Part shown: positions 17,374 through 27,331 of the stretch, one piece after another | How positions within the stretch are numbered: the stretch's first letter is position 1 | Layout: every line of letters begins with the position of its first letter | The notes under the pieces: generated by a model | Told to the model about the DNA's origin: nothing | Databases searched by the model: none | What the model saw: only the letters and a program-made list of their open reading frames with translations | Position numbers and translations under genes: made by a program | Source: an uncultured Myxococcales bacterium | GTDB lineage: Bacteria; Myxococcota_A; UBA9042; DTJE01 | Assembly (NCBI GenBank): GCA_903857665.1 | Contig: CAIOFV010000105.1 | Coordinates: forward strand, 278,919-342,918 | DNA length: 64,000 bases | Reading direction: 5' to 3'

Positions 17374-18687
17374 CTACTTGATTCCCGCCTCCGGGCGGAC
17401 CACCGGCGCCGCGTTCCGCATGGCGCAGAACTTCGGTCCGCACATCGAGCAGAACGGGCTGTCCCGGTGCTCGGGGCCCGGCAGGGTCAGATCGTGGTAC
17501 TCGCGGGCCCGGTCCGGGTCCAGCGCCAGAGCGAATTGCCCTTCCCAATCGAAGTTGTAGCGCGCATGGGCCATCGCGTCGTCGCGGGCCCGGGCGTTCG
17601 GGTGCCCCCGGGCCACGTCGGCCGCGTGGGCCGCGATCTTGAAGGCGATCACGCCGGCGCGCACGTCCTCGGCGTCGGGCAGGCCCAGGTGTTCCTTGGG
17701 CGTCACGTAGCACAGGAAGTCCGCACCGGCGACCGCGGCCATCGTGGCGCCGATCGCGCCGGCGATGTGGTCGTAGCCGGCGGCCACGTCGGTGACCAGA
17801 GGCCCCAGCACGTAGAACGGCGCGCCGTCGCACAGCTCCTTCTGGCGCCGCATGTTGTCGGCGATCTGGTCGAACGGCACGTGGCCGGGACCCTCGATCA
17901 TCACCTGCACGTCCCGCGCCCAGCACCGCCGGGCCAGGTCGCCCAGCGTGGACAGCTCGGCGAACTGCGCCGCATCGGAAGCGTCGGCCAGGCAGCCCGG
18001 CCGCAGCCCGTCGCCCAGGCTCAGCGTCACGTCGTGCCGGGCAGCGATGTCCAGCACCCGGTCGAAATGCTCGAAGTACGGATTCTCGCGGTCGTTGTGA
18101 TCCATCCAGCGGGCGATCAGGGCGCCCCCGCGGCTGACGATGCCGATGGCCCGCTTCCGGGCCAGGGGCAGGTGCGCCCTCAGGATGCCGGCGTGGATCG
18201 TCATGAAGTCCACGCCCTGTCGCGCCTGGGCCTCGACCACCTCGAAGAACGCGTCCAGCGGGAGGTCCGCGAAGTCATCGACCTCCTCGGCGGCCTGGTA
18301 GATCGGGACGGTCCCGACCGGGGCCGAGCAGGCGGCGAGCACCGCGCCGCGCACGTCGTCCACGTCGGGGCCGGTCGATAGGTCCATCACCGCGTCGGCG
18401 CCGTACTTCAGGGCGATCCGGACCTTTTCGACCTCGTCGGCGAGGCAGGATTCCGAGGTCGAGCGCCCCAGGTTCACGTTCACCTTGACGGTGAGGCCGG
18501 CGCCGATGCCCACGGGATGCAGCGAACGATGGCCGGGGTTCGCCGGGATGACGACCCGGCCCGCCGCGATCGCGTCGCGCAGCGCGCCGGGGCCCATGTT
18601 CTCGTCGCGGGCAACGACCTCCATCTGGGGCGTGACGATCCCCGCGCGGGCGGAGGCCAATTGCGTCAGTATCGGCAACCCTTCCAA
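17374..18687 (-). CDS. thiC: Phosphomethylpyrimidine synthase
   Basis: 437-residue radical SAM enzyme that converts aminoimidazole ribotide to HMP phosphate for thiamine synthesis. The C-terminal iron-sulfur motif CSMCGPKFC and family blocks [31 protein letters not shown] and YDHIAGAIG are present. The length matches the short bacterial type, without the N-terminal domain of the E. coli protein. The start is a TTG at 18687 with GGGAGG five bases upstream. In the 106 bases between it and the divergent tsaD I find no TPP riboswitch signature, only a small hairpin near 18709-18730. It precedes glyA. Confidence 0.95.
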   Translation of the reverse strand: MEGLPILTQLASARAGIVTPQMEVVARDENMGPGALRDAIAAGRVVIPANPGHRSLHPVGIGAGLTVKVNVNLGRSTSESCLADEVEKVRIALKYGADAVMDLSTGPDVDDVRGAVLAACSAPVGTVPIYQAAEEVDDFADLPLDAFFEVVEAQARQGVDFMTIHAGILRAHLPLARKRAIGIVSRGGALIARWMDHNDRENPYFEHFDRVLDIAARHDVTLSLGDGLRPGCLADASDAAQFAELSTLGDLARRCWARDVQVMIEGPGHVPFDQIADNMRRQKELCDGAPFYVLGPLVTDVAAGYDHIAGAIGATMAAVAGADFLCYVTPKEHLGLPDAEDVRAGVIAFKIAAHAADVARGHPNARARDDAMAHARYNFDWEGQFALALDPDRAREYHDLTLPGPEHRDSPFCSMCGPKFCAMRNAAPVVRPEAGIK

Positions 18688-18780
18688 CCGGTCCTCCCGC
18701 CTTGCTTCGGGCGCTCGCTGGGAGCGCGAGTCGGCAATCTATCGCCGCTCTGCCTCGATGGCAAGGAAGCGGCCATCTGG

Positions 18781-18786
18781 TACAAT
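18781..18786 (+). promoter_or_regulatory. -10 element giving a probably leaderless tsaD transcript
   Basis: TACAAT ends seven bases before the tsaD ATG at 18794, so transcription would start at or next to the start codon. The -35 region is weak, and there is no Shine-Dalgarno sequence in the space. Confidence 0.45.
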
Positions 18787-18793
18787 CCACGCC

Positions 18794-19822
18794 ATGAACG
18801 TGCTGGGCATCGAGTCCTCGTGCGATGAGACCGCGGCGTCCGTGGTGACCGACGGGCGGAAGATCCGCAGTTCGGTCATCTGGTCCCAGGTGGCAGTCCA
18901 TGCGCCCTTCGGCGGCGTGGTGCCCGAGATCGCCTCCCGGAACCACCTGCAGTCGATCGTGCCCGTGGTCCAGGAAGCCCTGTCGCAGGCGGGCGTCACG
19001 CTGGCGGACATCGACGGCCTGTCGGTCACCATCGGCCCGGGCCTGATCGGCTCCCTGCTGGTCGGCGTCCAGTTCGCGAAGGCCCTGGCGCTGGCGACGG
19101 GGCGTCCCCTGGTGGGCGTGAACCACCTGGAAGGCCACGTGATGGCCGCGTTCCTGGTCGAGGACCGGGAGCCGCCGGTATACCCGTTCGTGGCCCTCGC
19201 GGTGTCCGGCGGGCATACCAGCCTGTACCTCCTGACCGCACCCGGGCGGATCCGGCTGCTGGGACGGACGCGGGACGACGCGGCCGGGGAGGCCTTCGAC
19301 AAGGCGGCCGCCGTGCTGGGCCTCCCGTATCCGGGCGGCGTGTCCATCGACAGGGTGTCGGCGGGGCGCGACCCCGGGACGGTGCGGTTCCCGCGCTCGA
19401 TGATCTCCGACGGTTCCGACATGTCCTTTTCGGGGCTCAAGACGGCCTTGCGCCGCCACCTGGAACTGCTGGGCCACGTCCCGGGCCCGGACGAGGTGGC
19501 CGACATCGCGGCGGCGTTCCAGGAGGCGGTCGTCGATGTGCTGGTGTCGAAGACGGCTGCCGCGGCCCGTGACCATGGCGTTCGCGACGTCGTGATCGCC
19601 GGGGGTGTCGCGGCCAACCGCCGGCTGAGGTCCCGGATGGCGGACGCGATGGCCCGGGACCGGCGCATCCTGCACGCGGTGCCGATCTCGTTGTGCACCG
19701 ACAACGCCGCGATGATCGCGGGCCTGGGGCACCTGTACCTGTTCGGCGAGCTGCGGGAAGCGGACGTGCCCCGCGGCCTGGACATGGATCCCTTCGTCCG
19801 ACGCGTGGACGACGGATGGTGA
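18794..19822 (+). CDS. tsaD: tRNA N6-adenosine threonylcarbamoyltransferase
   Basis: 342 residues of the Kae1/TsaD/Gcp family, which with TsaB and TsaE attaches threonylcarbamoyl to A37 of ANN-decoding tRNAs. Visible motifs: N-terminal VLGIESSCDETAAS, the metal-binding histidines in VNHLEGHVMA, ALAVSGGHTSLYL, KAAAVLGLPYPGG, VIAGGVAANRRLR and CTDNAAMIAG. Length is normal. First gene of a plus-strand series with a lipoprotein, rsmA and a two-component pair. A -10 box immediately before the ATG suggests a leaderless mRNA. Confidence 0.96.
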   Translation: MNVLGIESSCDETAASVVTDGRKIRSSVIWSQVAVHAPFGGVVPEIASRNHLQSIVPVVQEALSQAGVTLADIDGLSVTIGPGLIGSLLVGVQFAKALALATGRPLVGVNHLEGHVMAAFLVEDREPPVYPFVALAVSGGHTSLYLLTAPGRIRLLGRTRDDAAGEAFDKAAAVLGLPYPGGVSIDRVSAGRDPGTVRFPRSMISDGSDMSFSGLKTALRRHLELLGHVPGPDEVADIAAAFQEAVVDVLVSKTAAAARDHGVRDVVIAGGVAANRRLRSRMADAMARDRRILHAVPISLCTDNAAMIAGLGHLYLFGELREADVPRGLDMDPFVRRVDDGW

Positions 19823-19872
19823 CGACGGGAATCACTGGCGATAGGCCCGCTCCGGCGGGTCGGGAGGAGGCC

Positions 19873-21255
19873 GTGGCGCGGTTCCCCAGGAGTCGGTTCC
19901 CGGGGGTTGCCCGGGTTGCCGCGTTGCTGGCTCTGTCGTGGATGGCGGCCTGCGCCGCCTGTTCGGGCGCGTCCCGGGACCTGGACTCCGATCTCGGCGG
20001 CCTCGACGTCGCGGACGGGCAGGACCTTCCGGAGGCGTCCGACGTCAAGCACGACGGCCTGGGCGACGACGGGTCCCCTGCAGACGTGCCGAAGACCTGC
20101 GAAAACCAGTTGCTGTCCTGGCTGTGCCTCGATGCCGCCCACTGCCAGGCGTGGGAGGAATGCACCGGACCGCAGGCGTGCGACCAACCTCCGTGCTGGG
20201 GCGACTACTGCCAGGACTTTCCGGGCACCTGCATCCCCAAGGTCTTCGATGTCCCGTGCACCTTGCCGTCGGATTGCGCCTCGGGCCAGAGTTGCCCGGT
20301 GGCCGAGGCCGGTGGCGCGAATCCGCATCCCGCCGCGTGTCGCGCGCTGCCCGTCGCCGCGGGGACCTGCTGGAGCGACCTGGACTGCGTGGCCGGTCAG
20401 CGCTGCGCCGGCGAGACCCTGTGCGCCCCGGACAACCTGGGTGCGTGTTCCGAGTTCCCGGGACGGTGCGCCCCGGCCCCGGTCGGGTCCAACTGCCTGG
20501 AAGACGACGACTGCGGCGTCGCGGGGTCTTGCAGCGGCGCGGTGCTGTGCTCGGCCGCCCAGTCGGACTGCGCCGACGTGGCAGGCACCTGCGCGTCGGG
20601 CGGTCGCAAGGGCTGCCTCGTGAAGGCGGACTGCAAGGATGACCCCGCAGGGCCGTTCTGCGTGGGCGCGCGACTCGAGGCCGCGGGGTTCTGCTCGCCG
20701 GCACCCGGGCTCCACGGCGGGGAGTGCTGGGAGGATGCCGATTGCGGCCAGACCGGCGCATGCATCGGCGCCGCGCCCTGCCCGCCCGGGGATCGTTGCC
20801 AGGCGGGCGCCCTGCACGCGGGCTTCTGCGGCCCGTTCCCCACCGCCTCGACGACCGGGGTCGTGGTCACCTTCGTGGCAGGGGCGACCCGGGCCGACGA
20901 CCGGGCCGTGATCCACAACCTGTTGCCGATCGCCATCGCCTACCCGGCGTGCCAGTCCCTCGGTCTGCAGATCCAGAAGAACGGGGCATGGCTTGTGGAC
21001 GCGGATGGGCATCCGTCCACGTTCAACGGGAAGATGGACGACACCCTGTGCGTCGCCTCCAACCCTTCGGAACTGCTGCGCATCCCCTCCGGCGGTGCGC
21101 GCGTGCTGGTCAACCTGCAGGCGGACTTCGAGGTGCCGAACCACGCCCATCGCCTCGTGCTGGTCTACCACATCGGGTGCGATTCGGCCGACGCGGCCTC
21201 CGAAGGGTGCCGGGTCCAGGACTACCGGTTCGTCACGTCCGCGGACTTCCAGTGA
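19873..21255 (+). CDS. Cys-rich lipoprotein with DxDC repeats
   Basis: 460 residues from a GTG with a strong GGAGGAGG site; an ATG at 19816 in the same frame lacks one and overlaps tsaD. A signal peptide ends near LSWMAACAACSG, compatible with a lipobox. An Asp-rich linker (SDLGGLDVADGQD) is followed by five or six Cys modules of the form LPSDCASGQSC, DLDCVAGQRC, DDDCGVAGSC and DADCGQTGAC. The C-terminal 140 residues form a beta-rich domain (TGVVVTFVAG to YRFVTSADFQ) with few cysteines. Such Asp/Cys repeat lipoproteins are common in Myxococcota-like genomes, but their function is unknown. The end overlaps rsmA as GTGA. Confidence 0.85.
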   Translation: MARFPRSRFPGVARVAALLALSWMAACAACSGASRDLDSDLGGLDVADGQDLPEASDVKHDGLGDDGSPADVPKTCENQLLSWLCLDAAHCQAWEECTGPQACDQPPCWGDYCQDFPGTCIPKVFDVPCTLPSDCASGQSCPVAEAGGANPHPAACRALPVAAGTCWSDLDCVAGQRCAGETLCAPDNLGACSEFPGRCAPAPVGSNCLEDDDCGVAGSCSGAVLCSAAQSDCADVAGTCASGGRKGCLVKADCKDDPAGPFCVGARLEAAGFCSPAPGLHGGECWEDADCGQTGACIGAAPCPPGDRCQAGALHAGFCGPFPTASTTGVVVTFVAGATRADDRAVIHNLLPIAIAYPACQSLGLQIQKNGAWLVDADGHPSTFNGKMDDTLCVASNPSELLRIPSGGARVLVNLQADFEVPNHAHRLVLVYHIGCDSADAASEGCRVQDYRFVTSADFQ

Positions 21256-22094
21256 ATCCGCACTCCGACCCCCCGGATCCCTCGCGGGACGACCGTCGCC
21301 CGAGGAAGTCACTGGGCCAGCATTTCCTGAACAGCGGCCGGGTCGTGCACCACATGATCGACTCGCTGGCCCCGGGCCCGACCGACACCGTGGTCGAAAT
21401 CGGACCCGGGCGAGGCGCGCTGACGCACGAACTGGCGGCCGCCTGCGGGCGCCTCGTGCTGATCGAAAAGGACGAGCGGTTCGCGGCCGAGCATGCCCGC
21501 CGCTTTTCGGAGGACCCCCGGGTCGAGGTCCACGAGGACGACGCGACGACCTTCGACCTTAGGCGGGTCGCACCCGCGGGGGCGGGCCTGCGGATCATCG
21601 GAAACCTGCCCTACAACGCCGGCGGGCCGATCCTGTTCAACCTGCTGCGGCGGCGGGATCGCATCGCGCGGATGGTGCTGATGTTCCAGCGCGAGGTGGC
21701 CCAGCGCCTGTGCGCCGTGCCCGGCGATCGCCAGCACGGCGCCGTGTCGATCCTGGTGCGGTCCCTGGCGGGTGTCCGCCTGTTGTTCGACGTGTCGCCG
21801 GACAAGTTCGTGCCCCCCCCGAAGGTGTGGTCGTCGGTGGTCCTCCTGGACCCGGCCGGGGCCGACCCGTCGGCGGCCTCCACGGTCGATGATCCGGCGT
21901 TCGGGGCCTTTGCGCATGCGGTGTTCGCCCAGCCCCGCAAGACGGTGCTGAACTCGCTGGCGAACGGGCTGGGCCGCCCGAAGGATGCCCTGGGCCCCGC
22001 CCTGATCGAGGCGGGGATCGACCCTGCGTCCCGTCCGGCCGTCGTGACCGTGGACCAGGTGGTGCGCCTGTACCAGGCCCTGCGCGGGCCCTAG
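21252..22094 (+). CDS. rsmA: 16S rRNA dimethyladenosine transferase
   Basis: 280-residue KsgA/RsmA-type methyltransferase that dimethylates two adjacent adenosines near the 3' end of 16S rRNA. Motifs: KSLGQHFLNSG, the SAM-binding VVEIGPGRGALTHEL, LIEKDERF, the catalytic IIGNLPYN and a C-terminal FVPPPKVWSSVV. The start is a GTG at 21252, overlapping the upstream lipoprotein stop by four bases. Translation therefore appears coupled to a surface lipoprotein, an unusual partner. Confidence 0.95.
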   Translation: MNPHSDPPDPSRDDRRPRKSLGQHFLNSGRVVHHMIDSLAPGPTDTVVEIGPGRGALTHELAAACGRLVLIEKDERFAAEHARRFSEDPRVEVHEDDATTFDLRRVAPAGAGLRIIGNLPYNAGGPILFNLLRRRDRIARMVLMFQREVAQRLCAVPGDRQHGAVSILVRSLAGVRLLFDVSPDKFVPPPKVWSSVVLLDPAGADPSAASTVDDPAFGAFAHAVFAQPRKTVLNSLANGLGRPKDALGPALIEAGIDPASRPAVVTVDQVVRLYQALRGP

Positions 22095-22106
22095 CCGGGA
22101 GTGGCC

Positions 22107-23024
22107 GTGCGAGCCGCCTTCAAGCCGCCCATCAACCGCGCTGTGCCGTGGCTCATCTTCGGGGCGGTGCTGATGCCCGCCCTGGCGACCGCGGTGGTCG
22201 GGATCGTGATCCTGGCCCTGTGGACCGTCCCCCGCGACATCGTCCTCGGGGTGCTGACCCTGGTGTTCAGCGCCTTCGCCCTGGCCGGCTCGATCCTCGC
22301 GGTGACCCTGCTGTGGCGACAGCACCGACTGGTGCGGCTGCAGGCGGAGTTCGTCGCCCACGTGTCCCACGAGTTGCGCACGCCGCTGGCATCGATCCGG
22401 ATGTACGTGGACACGCTCCGCCTGGGGCGCGTGACCTCGCCCCAGGAGACCGACGAATTCCTGGAGGCCCTGGCCCGGGAAACGTCGCGACTGTCCGCGC
22501 TGGTCGAGCAGTTGCTGGGCTTCCGCACGGCCTCGATGGGTGCCGCCGTGACCCGGGAGGCCGTCGTCCCGGCGGAACTGGTCCGCGAAACCCTGGAGCC
22601 GTTCCGGCACGACCCGTCCGTGGGGTCGCGGCTGACGATCGACGTCGAACCCGGCCTCCCCGAGGTCATCATCGACCGCGAGGCGTTCCGGGGTGCGATG
22701 GCGAACTTGGTGCGCAACGCCGTGGCCTACGGAGGCGACGGCGAGATCGACGTGAAGGCCCGCCTGGTCGATGGGCGGGTGTCCTTCGAGGTCCGCGACC
22801 GGGGCCCGGGCATCCCGCAGGACGAGCAGCGCCGGGTGTTCAAGCGGTTCGAGCGGGGCAGGGCGACGGCCGACGCGGGCATCCCGGGACTGGGCCTCGG
22901 GCTGGCCATCGTGAAGCAGTTCGCCGACGCCCACGGCGGGCAGGTGGTGCTGGACAGCACGCCCGGCCAGGGCAGCACGTTCGCGATCCGCCTTCCGCAG
23001 GCGGGGGAGGGTGAAGGCGGATGA
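22107..23024 (+). CDS. Membrane histidine kinase without extracytoplasmic sensor
   Basis: About 305 residues. Two closely spaced membrane helices (VPWLIFGAVLMPALATAVVG and the next hydrophobic block) are separated by only a few residues, so there is no sizeable periplasmic domain. A HisKA box with VSHELRTPLASIRMY follows, then HATPase motifs: NLVRNAVAYGG (N), VRDRGPGIP (G1), the F-box KRFERG and GLGLGLAIV (G2). GTG at 22107 has GGGAG five bases upstream; GTG at 22101 is an alternative. Overlaps the response regulator as ATGA. The signal may be membrane stress or come from another protein. Confidence 0.92.
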   Translation: MRAAFKPPINRAVPWLIFGAVLMPALATAVVGIVILALWTVPRDIVLGVLTLVFSAFALAGSILAVTLLWRQHRLVRLQAEFVAHVSHELRTPLASIRMYVDTLRLGRVTSPQETDEFLEALARETSRLSALVEQLLGFRTASMGAAVTREAVVPAELVRETLEPFRHDPSVGSRLTIDVEPGLPEVIIDREAFRGAMANLVRNAVAYGGDGEIDVKARLVDGRVSFEVRDRGPGIPQDEQRRVFKRFERGRATADAGIPGLGLGLAIVKQFADAHGGQVVLDSTPGQGSTFAIRLPQAGEGEGG

Positions 23025-23752
23025 AGAACGGGTATCCGCAGGACGGGCAGAAGGAAACGATCCTGGTCGTCGAGGACGACGAGTCGCTGGCCCGTGGCAT
23101 CGCGCACAACCTGCGTTTCGAGGGATACCGCGTGCTGCAGGCCGCCGACGGGGAAGAGGGCCTGCGGCTGGCCTGCGATGCCCGGCCGGACCTGGTGATC
23201 CTGGACCTGATGCTGCCCCGGATGAAGGGCCTGGACGTCCTGGCCGCCCTGCGGGAGGCCGGCGTCGGTGCGCAGGTGATCATCCTGTCGGCACGCTCCC
23301 AGGAAGCGGACAAGGTCGCGGGCCTGCGGGTCGGGGCGGACGACTACGTCACCAAGCCCTTCGGCGTCAACGAGCTGGTGGCTCGCGTCGAGGCGGCCCT
23401 TCGTCGGCCCCGCGAGGCCCGGCGCCGCGAGGCCGAGGAGTCGCTGGCCTTCGGGGACGTGACGATCCTGCCGGGACGCCGACAGGCGACGCGGGGCGAC
23501 GCGGAACTTCGCCTGACCGCGCGAGAATTCGACCTGCTCTACTTCCTGGCCACGCATCCGGACCGGCCCTTCGACCGCGACACGCTGCTGCGACAGGTCT
23601 GGGGCTGGGAATACGAAGGCACGCCCCGCACCATCGACAACTTCATCCGCGGCCTGCGCCTGAAGATCGAAGTCGATCCCTCGTCGCCCAGGTACCTGCT
23701 GACCGTGCTGGGCGTCGGGTACCGGTTTTCGAGGGGTTCGAACGGGTCGTGA
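23021..23752 (+). CDS. OmpR/PhoB-family response regulator
   Basis: 243 residues. The receiver domain (about 12-125) has the acidic pair VVEDDES, the phospho-acceptor LVILDLMLPRM and the conserved TKPFGVNEL lysine. The winged-helix DNA-binding domain (about 145-240) ends in YLLTVLGVGYRFSR, as is typical. It overlaps the histidine kinase by four bases and is certainly its partner. Its target genes cannot be read from the window. Confidence 0.95.
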   Translation: MKNGYPQDGQKETILVVEDDESLARGIAHNLRFEGYRVLQAADGEEGLRLACDARPDLVILDLMLPRMKGLDVLAALREAGVGAQVIILSARSQEADKVAGLRVGADDYVTKPFGVNELVARVEAALRRPREARRREAEESLAFGDVTILPGRRQATRGDAELRLTAREFDLLYFLATHPDRPFDRDTLLRQVWGWEYEGTPRTIDNFIRGLRLKIEVDPSSPRYLLTVLGVGYRFSRGSNGS

Positions 23753-23776
23753 TTCCCGGGGGAGGGCGTCGGGCGG

Positions 23777-24715
23777 TCAGTGGACGGCCCGGAACCAGCG
23801 ACCCGGCGGCCACCAGAGGACCACCGCACTTCCCTTGGCGTTTTCCACCGGAAGGAAGCCCCAGTAGCGTCCGTCGCTGCTGTTGTCCCGGTTGTCGCCC
23901 ATCGCAAGGACGTGACCCTCCGGAACGGTGGCCTCGGGGAGCGCAGCGGATTCGTCCCCGGGCAGCGGCCAGTCGGGATTGTTGACGCACCCGACCGTCG
24001 TGTTGACCGGCGGGGGGGCCAGGTGCTGGGTGACGTATTCGGCCTCGCCCAGGCGCTCGGTCTGGCGCACGCATCGACACCGCGCGAAGGTCGCGTCGTC
24101 GCAGGGCGAATCCCTGGAAACGACCTCCGTCGGGATTTCGACCCCATTGATGACGAGGCGATTGCCGGTCAGGCGGACCCGGTCGCCTGCGACCGCCACG
24201 ATTCGCTTGATGAAATCCTTGCCGTGGTCCTCGCCGGGGCCCGGGTACTCGAAGACGGTGATGTCGCCCCGCTTGGGATCGCCCCCGTCCACCAGGCGCC
24301 AGTGGGTGAACGGCACCCGCAGGCCGTAGACGTACTTGTTGACGAAGATGTGGTCCTCGATCAGCAGCGTCGGGATCATCGAACCCGTCGGGATCTTGAA
24401 GGCCTCGAAGACGAACGCGCGGATCAGCAGGGCCACCAGCACGGCCGCCCCCAGGGACTCCACGTACTCCATCACGGTGGCGCGCTTGAGCGCTTCGTGG
24501 TGCTTCGCCAGCCCGGCGCGCACGGCCTCGACGGCGACCGCCAGTTGCGGATCATCGACGTTCTTCGCCAGCGCCTGGTCCAAATCCTTCAGCCGCGCCT
24601 GGAAGACCTGGAGGTCCGCCGGGGCGAGCCGGCTTCCGCGGTACTTCAGCATGCGCGACGTTTCGCGGGCCAGACGGTTCGCATCCTTGCGGAGCGGGCG
24701 GGCGGGACGGGGCAC
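23777..24715 (-). CDS. lepB: Signal peptidase I
   Basis: 312 residues from a GTG at 24715 with GGAGG upstream. The catalytic Ser is in IPTGSMIPTLL, the general-base Lys in KDFIKRIVAVAGD, and the box E signature GDNRDNSSDGRYWGF is near the C-terminus. About 100 residues of charged, helical, probably cytoplasmic sequence precede the membrane helix (AAVLVALLIRAFVFEAFKIP); E. coli LepB has no such extension. An insert with four cysteines (CDDATFARCRC and GCVNN) lies in the catalytic domain. It removes signal peptides of exported proteins. Divergent from the amidase gene. Confidence 0.95.
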   Translation of the reverse strand: MPRPARPLRKDANRLARETSRMLKYRGSRLAPADLQVFQARLKDLDQALAKNVDDPQLAVAVEAVRAGLAKHHEALKRATVMEYVESLGAAVLVALLIRAFVFEAFKIPTGSMIPTLLIEDHIFVNKYVYGLRVPFTHWRLVDGGDPKRGDITVFEYPGPGEDHGKDFIKRIVAVAGDRVRLTGNRLVINGVEIPTEVVSRDSPCDDATFARCRCVRQTERLGEAEYVTQHLAPPPVNTTVGCVNNPDWPLPGDESAALPEATVPEGHVLAMGDNRDNSSDGRYWGFLPVENAKGSAVVLWWPPGRWFRAVH

Positions 24716-24826
24716 GGTCGCCTCCGGGCGGTCCGGGGACGGAGGATACGGCGCTGGGGGTGGGGTGTCAAACCTGGCGGGCAATCCCTGCCGCCGGTAC
24801 ACTCATCCTGGCCTCGGGAGGTCTGC

Positions 24827-25717
24827 GTGCGTTGGCTGCTTGCCCTTTCGATCGGGTTCCTGCTGGCGTTTGCGCCGGGGATCCCGCCGGCCTTCGGGCT
24901 GCATTCGGCCCATCCTCTCGGCCGGCCGGCTTCGCCGAAGGGTCGGGCGTCGGTCCGGCCCCGCGTCCGGGACACCGTCGCGGTTCCCATCCGGGTCTGC
25001 CTCGACCCGGGCCACGGCGGGCTGTCCACCGGCGCGATGGGCGCAGCCGGCATCTATGAAAAGCATGTCACGCTGGCCCTGGCTCGCAAGGTGCAGGCCC
25101 TGCTCCAGGCGGAACCCGGGGTCAGCGTCGTGATGACGCGCGAGGCCGACGCGGACCTCGATCTGCCATCGCGGCCGCAGAAGGCCGGGGCCGTCGGGGC
25201 GGACATCTTCGTCAGCCTGCACGGCAATGCGTCCCCGGCGACCGACGCCCGCGGCATCGAGACCTACTACCTGGGCCCCGCGTCGGACCCTGGCGCCGAC
25301 GAGGTGTCCCGGCGCGAGAATTCCGAGGCCGTGACCCCGGAGCCGCTGGCGGAGGATCCTGCCGTGGCCGCGATCCTGTCGGACCTGCGGCGCAACGGGA
25401 ACCTGTCCGAGTCCGCCCAGTTGGCGGAGGCCATCCACAACCGCCTTGCCGCGGCGTGCGCCGACACCCCGAGCCGGAGGGTGCGACAGGGCAACTTCGC
25501 CGTGCTGCGCCGGGCGTCGATGCCTGCGGTGGTCGTCGAGGTCGGGTTCCTGACCCATCCCGTCGAGGGCCTGCGCCTGGTCCAGCCCGCGTACCAGGAG
25601 CGCCTGGCCGGTGCGATTCGCGACGGGATCCTGGCGTTCGCCCGCCGGACGGCCTCGGAGCGAGCGGCGCTGGGGAATGGCGGGAAGGAAGGGCCTACTG
25701 CCCCAGCATTGCCGTAA
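24827..25717 (+). CDS. N-acetylmuramoyl-L-alanine amidase (Amidase_3)
   Basis: 296 residues from a GTG with GGGAGG upstream; a TACACT box at 24798-24803 may be its -10. A signal peptide (LLALSIGFLLAFAPGIPPAFG) precedes the zinc amidase domain. Metal and catalytic residues are visible in LDPGHGG, YEKHVTLALA, FVSLHGNA and VEVGFLTHP. The catalytic domain is interrupted by the loop typical of AmiC-type enzymes (ETYYLGPASD to NLSESAQLAEAI). It cleaves the peptide from muramic acid in the periplasm, for cell separation or turnover. There is no AMIN domain, and the last 22 bases overlap the convergent hflX gene. Confidence 0.93.
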   Translation: MRWLLALSIGFLLAFAPGIPPAFGLHSAHPLGRPASPKGRASVRPRVRDTVAVPIRVCLDPGHGGLSTGAMGAAGIYEKHVTLALARKVQALLQAEPGVSVVMTREADADLDLPSRPQKAGAVGADIFVSLHGNASPATDARGIETYYLGPASDPGADEVSRRENSEAVTPEPLAEDPAVAAILSDLRRNGNLSESAQLAEAIHNRLAAACADTPSRRVRQGNFAVLRRASMPAVVVEVGFLTHPVEGLRLVQPAYQERLAGAIRDGILAFARRTASERAALGNGGKEGPTAPALP

Positions 25718-27331
25718 GCTTCCGGACCACGGGGCGCACCGTCGCGGGGTCTTTCGCGCACGTGGGGATGCCGTCCAGCTCCAGCGCCCGGGCCTCGAGC
25801 AGCGCCTGGTCGGACACGCAATCCGCCTTGTTCAGGACGGTGAGCACCGGGCGGTCCCCGAAGTCCAGTTCGCCCAGGATGCGCCGGACGGCGGCGATCT
25901 GTTCTTCCAGGTGCGGATCCGCCGCGTCGGCGACCAGCACCAGCACCTTCGCCGCGTCGATCTCCTCGAGGGTGGCCCGGAACGCGCCCACCAGCTCGTC
26001 CGGCAGGTCCCGGATGAAGCCCACGGTGTCCACCAGAAGCGCCACGCGATCGTCTTCCAGCCGTACCCGTCGCACCGTCGGGTCCAGCGTGGCGAACAGC
26101 CGGTCCTGGGCGATCACCGACGCGCCGGTCATCGTGTTGAACAGCGTGGACTTCCCGGCGTTCGTGTACCCCACCACAGCCGCCATCGGGGTTGCCGTCT
26201 CGACGCGTCGCCGCCGCCGCTCGGAACGTTCGGCCACCACGGATTCGATCCGCTTTTCGAGGACGTTGATCCGCTGCCGCGCGCGACGGCGCTCCATTTC
26301 CAGCGTGGTTTCGCCGGGCCCCTGGGCCCCGATGCCGCCGGTCAGGCGCGACAGGGCGTCGTCCTTGTCCGACAGCCGGGGCAGGTTGTAGCGCAGTTGC
26401 GCCAGCTCGACCTGAAGCCTGCCTTCCGGCGTGTGTGCGTGCTTGGCGAAGATGTCCAGGATCAACTGGTTGCGGTCGATGACCCGGACCTCGGTGGCCT
26501 CGGCGATCGACCGCTGCTGCGACGGCGTCAGGGCGCTGCCGAACACCAGCAGGTCCGCGCCCTTGGCCAGCCCCAGCATCGCGATTTCCCGCACCTTGCC
26601 GCGCCCGATCAGGAACGTCGGATCCGGCCGCGACCGGCGCTGGACCACCACCGCCGCCACCGCGACGCCGGCCGTGTGGCACAGGGCGGTCAGTTCGGCC
26701 TTCTCCCACTCCTCGTCCACGGTCCGGTCCAGCACGGGCACCACGATGATCGCCGCGTCCCGCGCCTTCCGGCCCTCGCCCAGGCCCCGGTTCCGCAGGT
26801 TCGCGGCGTCCCGGCGGAGCTGCGTTTCGAGGTCCCGCAAGGTGAGGTCCAGGCGGGCTTCCATCATCGTCGCGTGCCGTCGCGGCAGCACCTCCCAGAG
26901 GCGCCCCGCTGCGTTGTCCGGCAGCAGGTGCGCCGCCTCGATCATCGGGACGGTCCCCGCGATCCCGCAGATCACCGCCACCGAGGCGTCCAGGGACAGC
27001 ATCCGCAGCGTTTCGAGGTCCTCGCCGGCCAGCCCCTGCCCGGACAGGGTGGCGTGGATCAGGCGCAGGCCGCCCAGGCGCCCGGCTCCCAGGCGCTTGC
27101 GGGCCCACTTCGGCACCGGGAGGTGCACGGCGTCGCCCACCAGCACCGACTGGACGCTGCCCCGGCGATCGACGAGGCAGCCGATCCGCCGTCCCGTTTC
27201 CAGGGCCGCGTCCTGCAAGGCGACGGCGAACCAGGGATCCACGAAGGATTCCGCGCTGGCGCGTCGTTCGGCGAGTCGATCGATCTGCTTGAGGATGGCC
27301 GGGCGCAGGCCGAGCAGGTTGCCGGTGGCCC

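Noticed and set aside
18688..18793. TPP riboswitch upstream of thiC
   Set aside because: No conserved CUGAGA or ACCUGAUC-type segments could be found on the minus strand.
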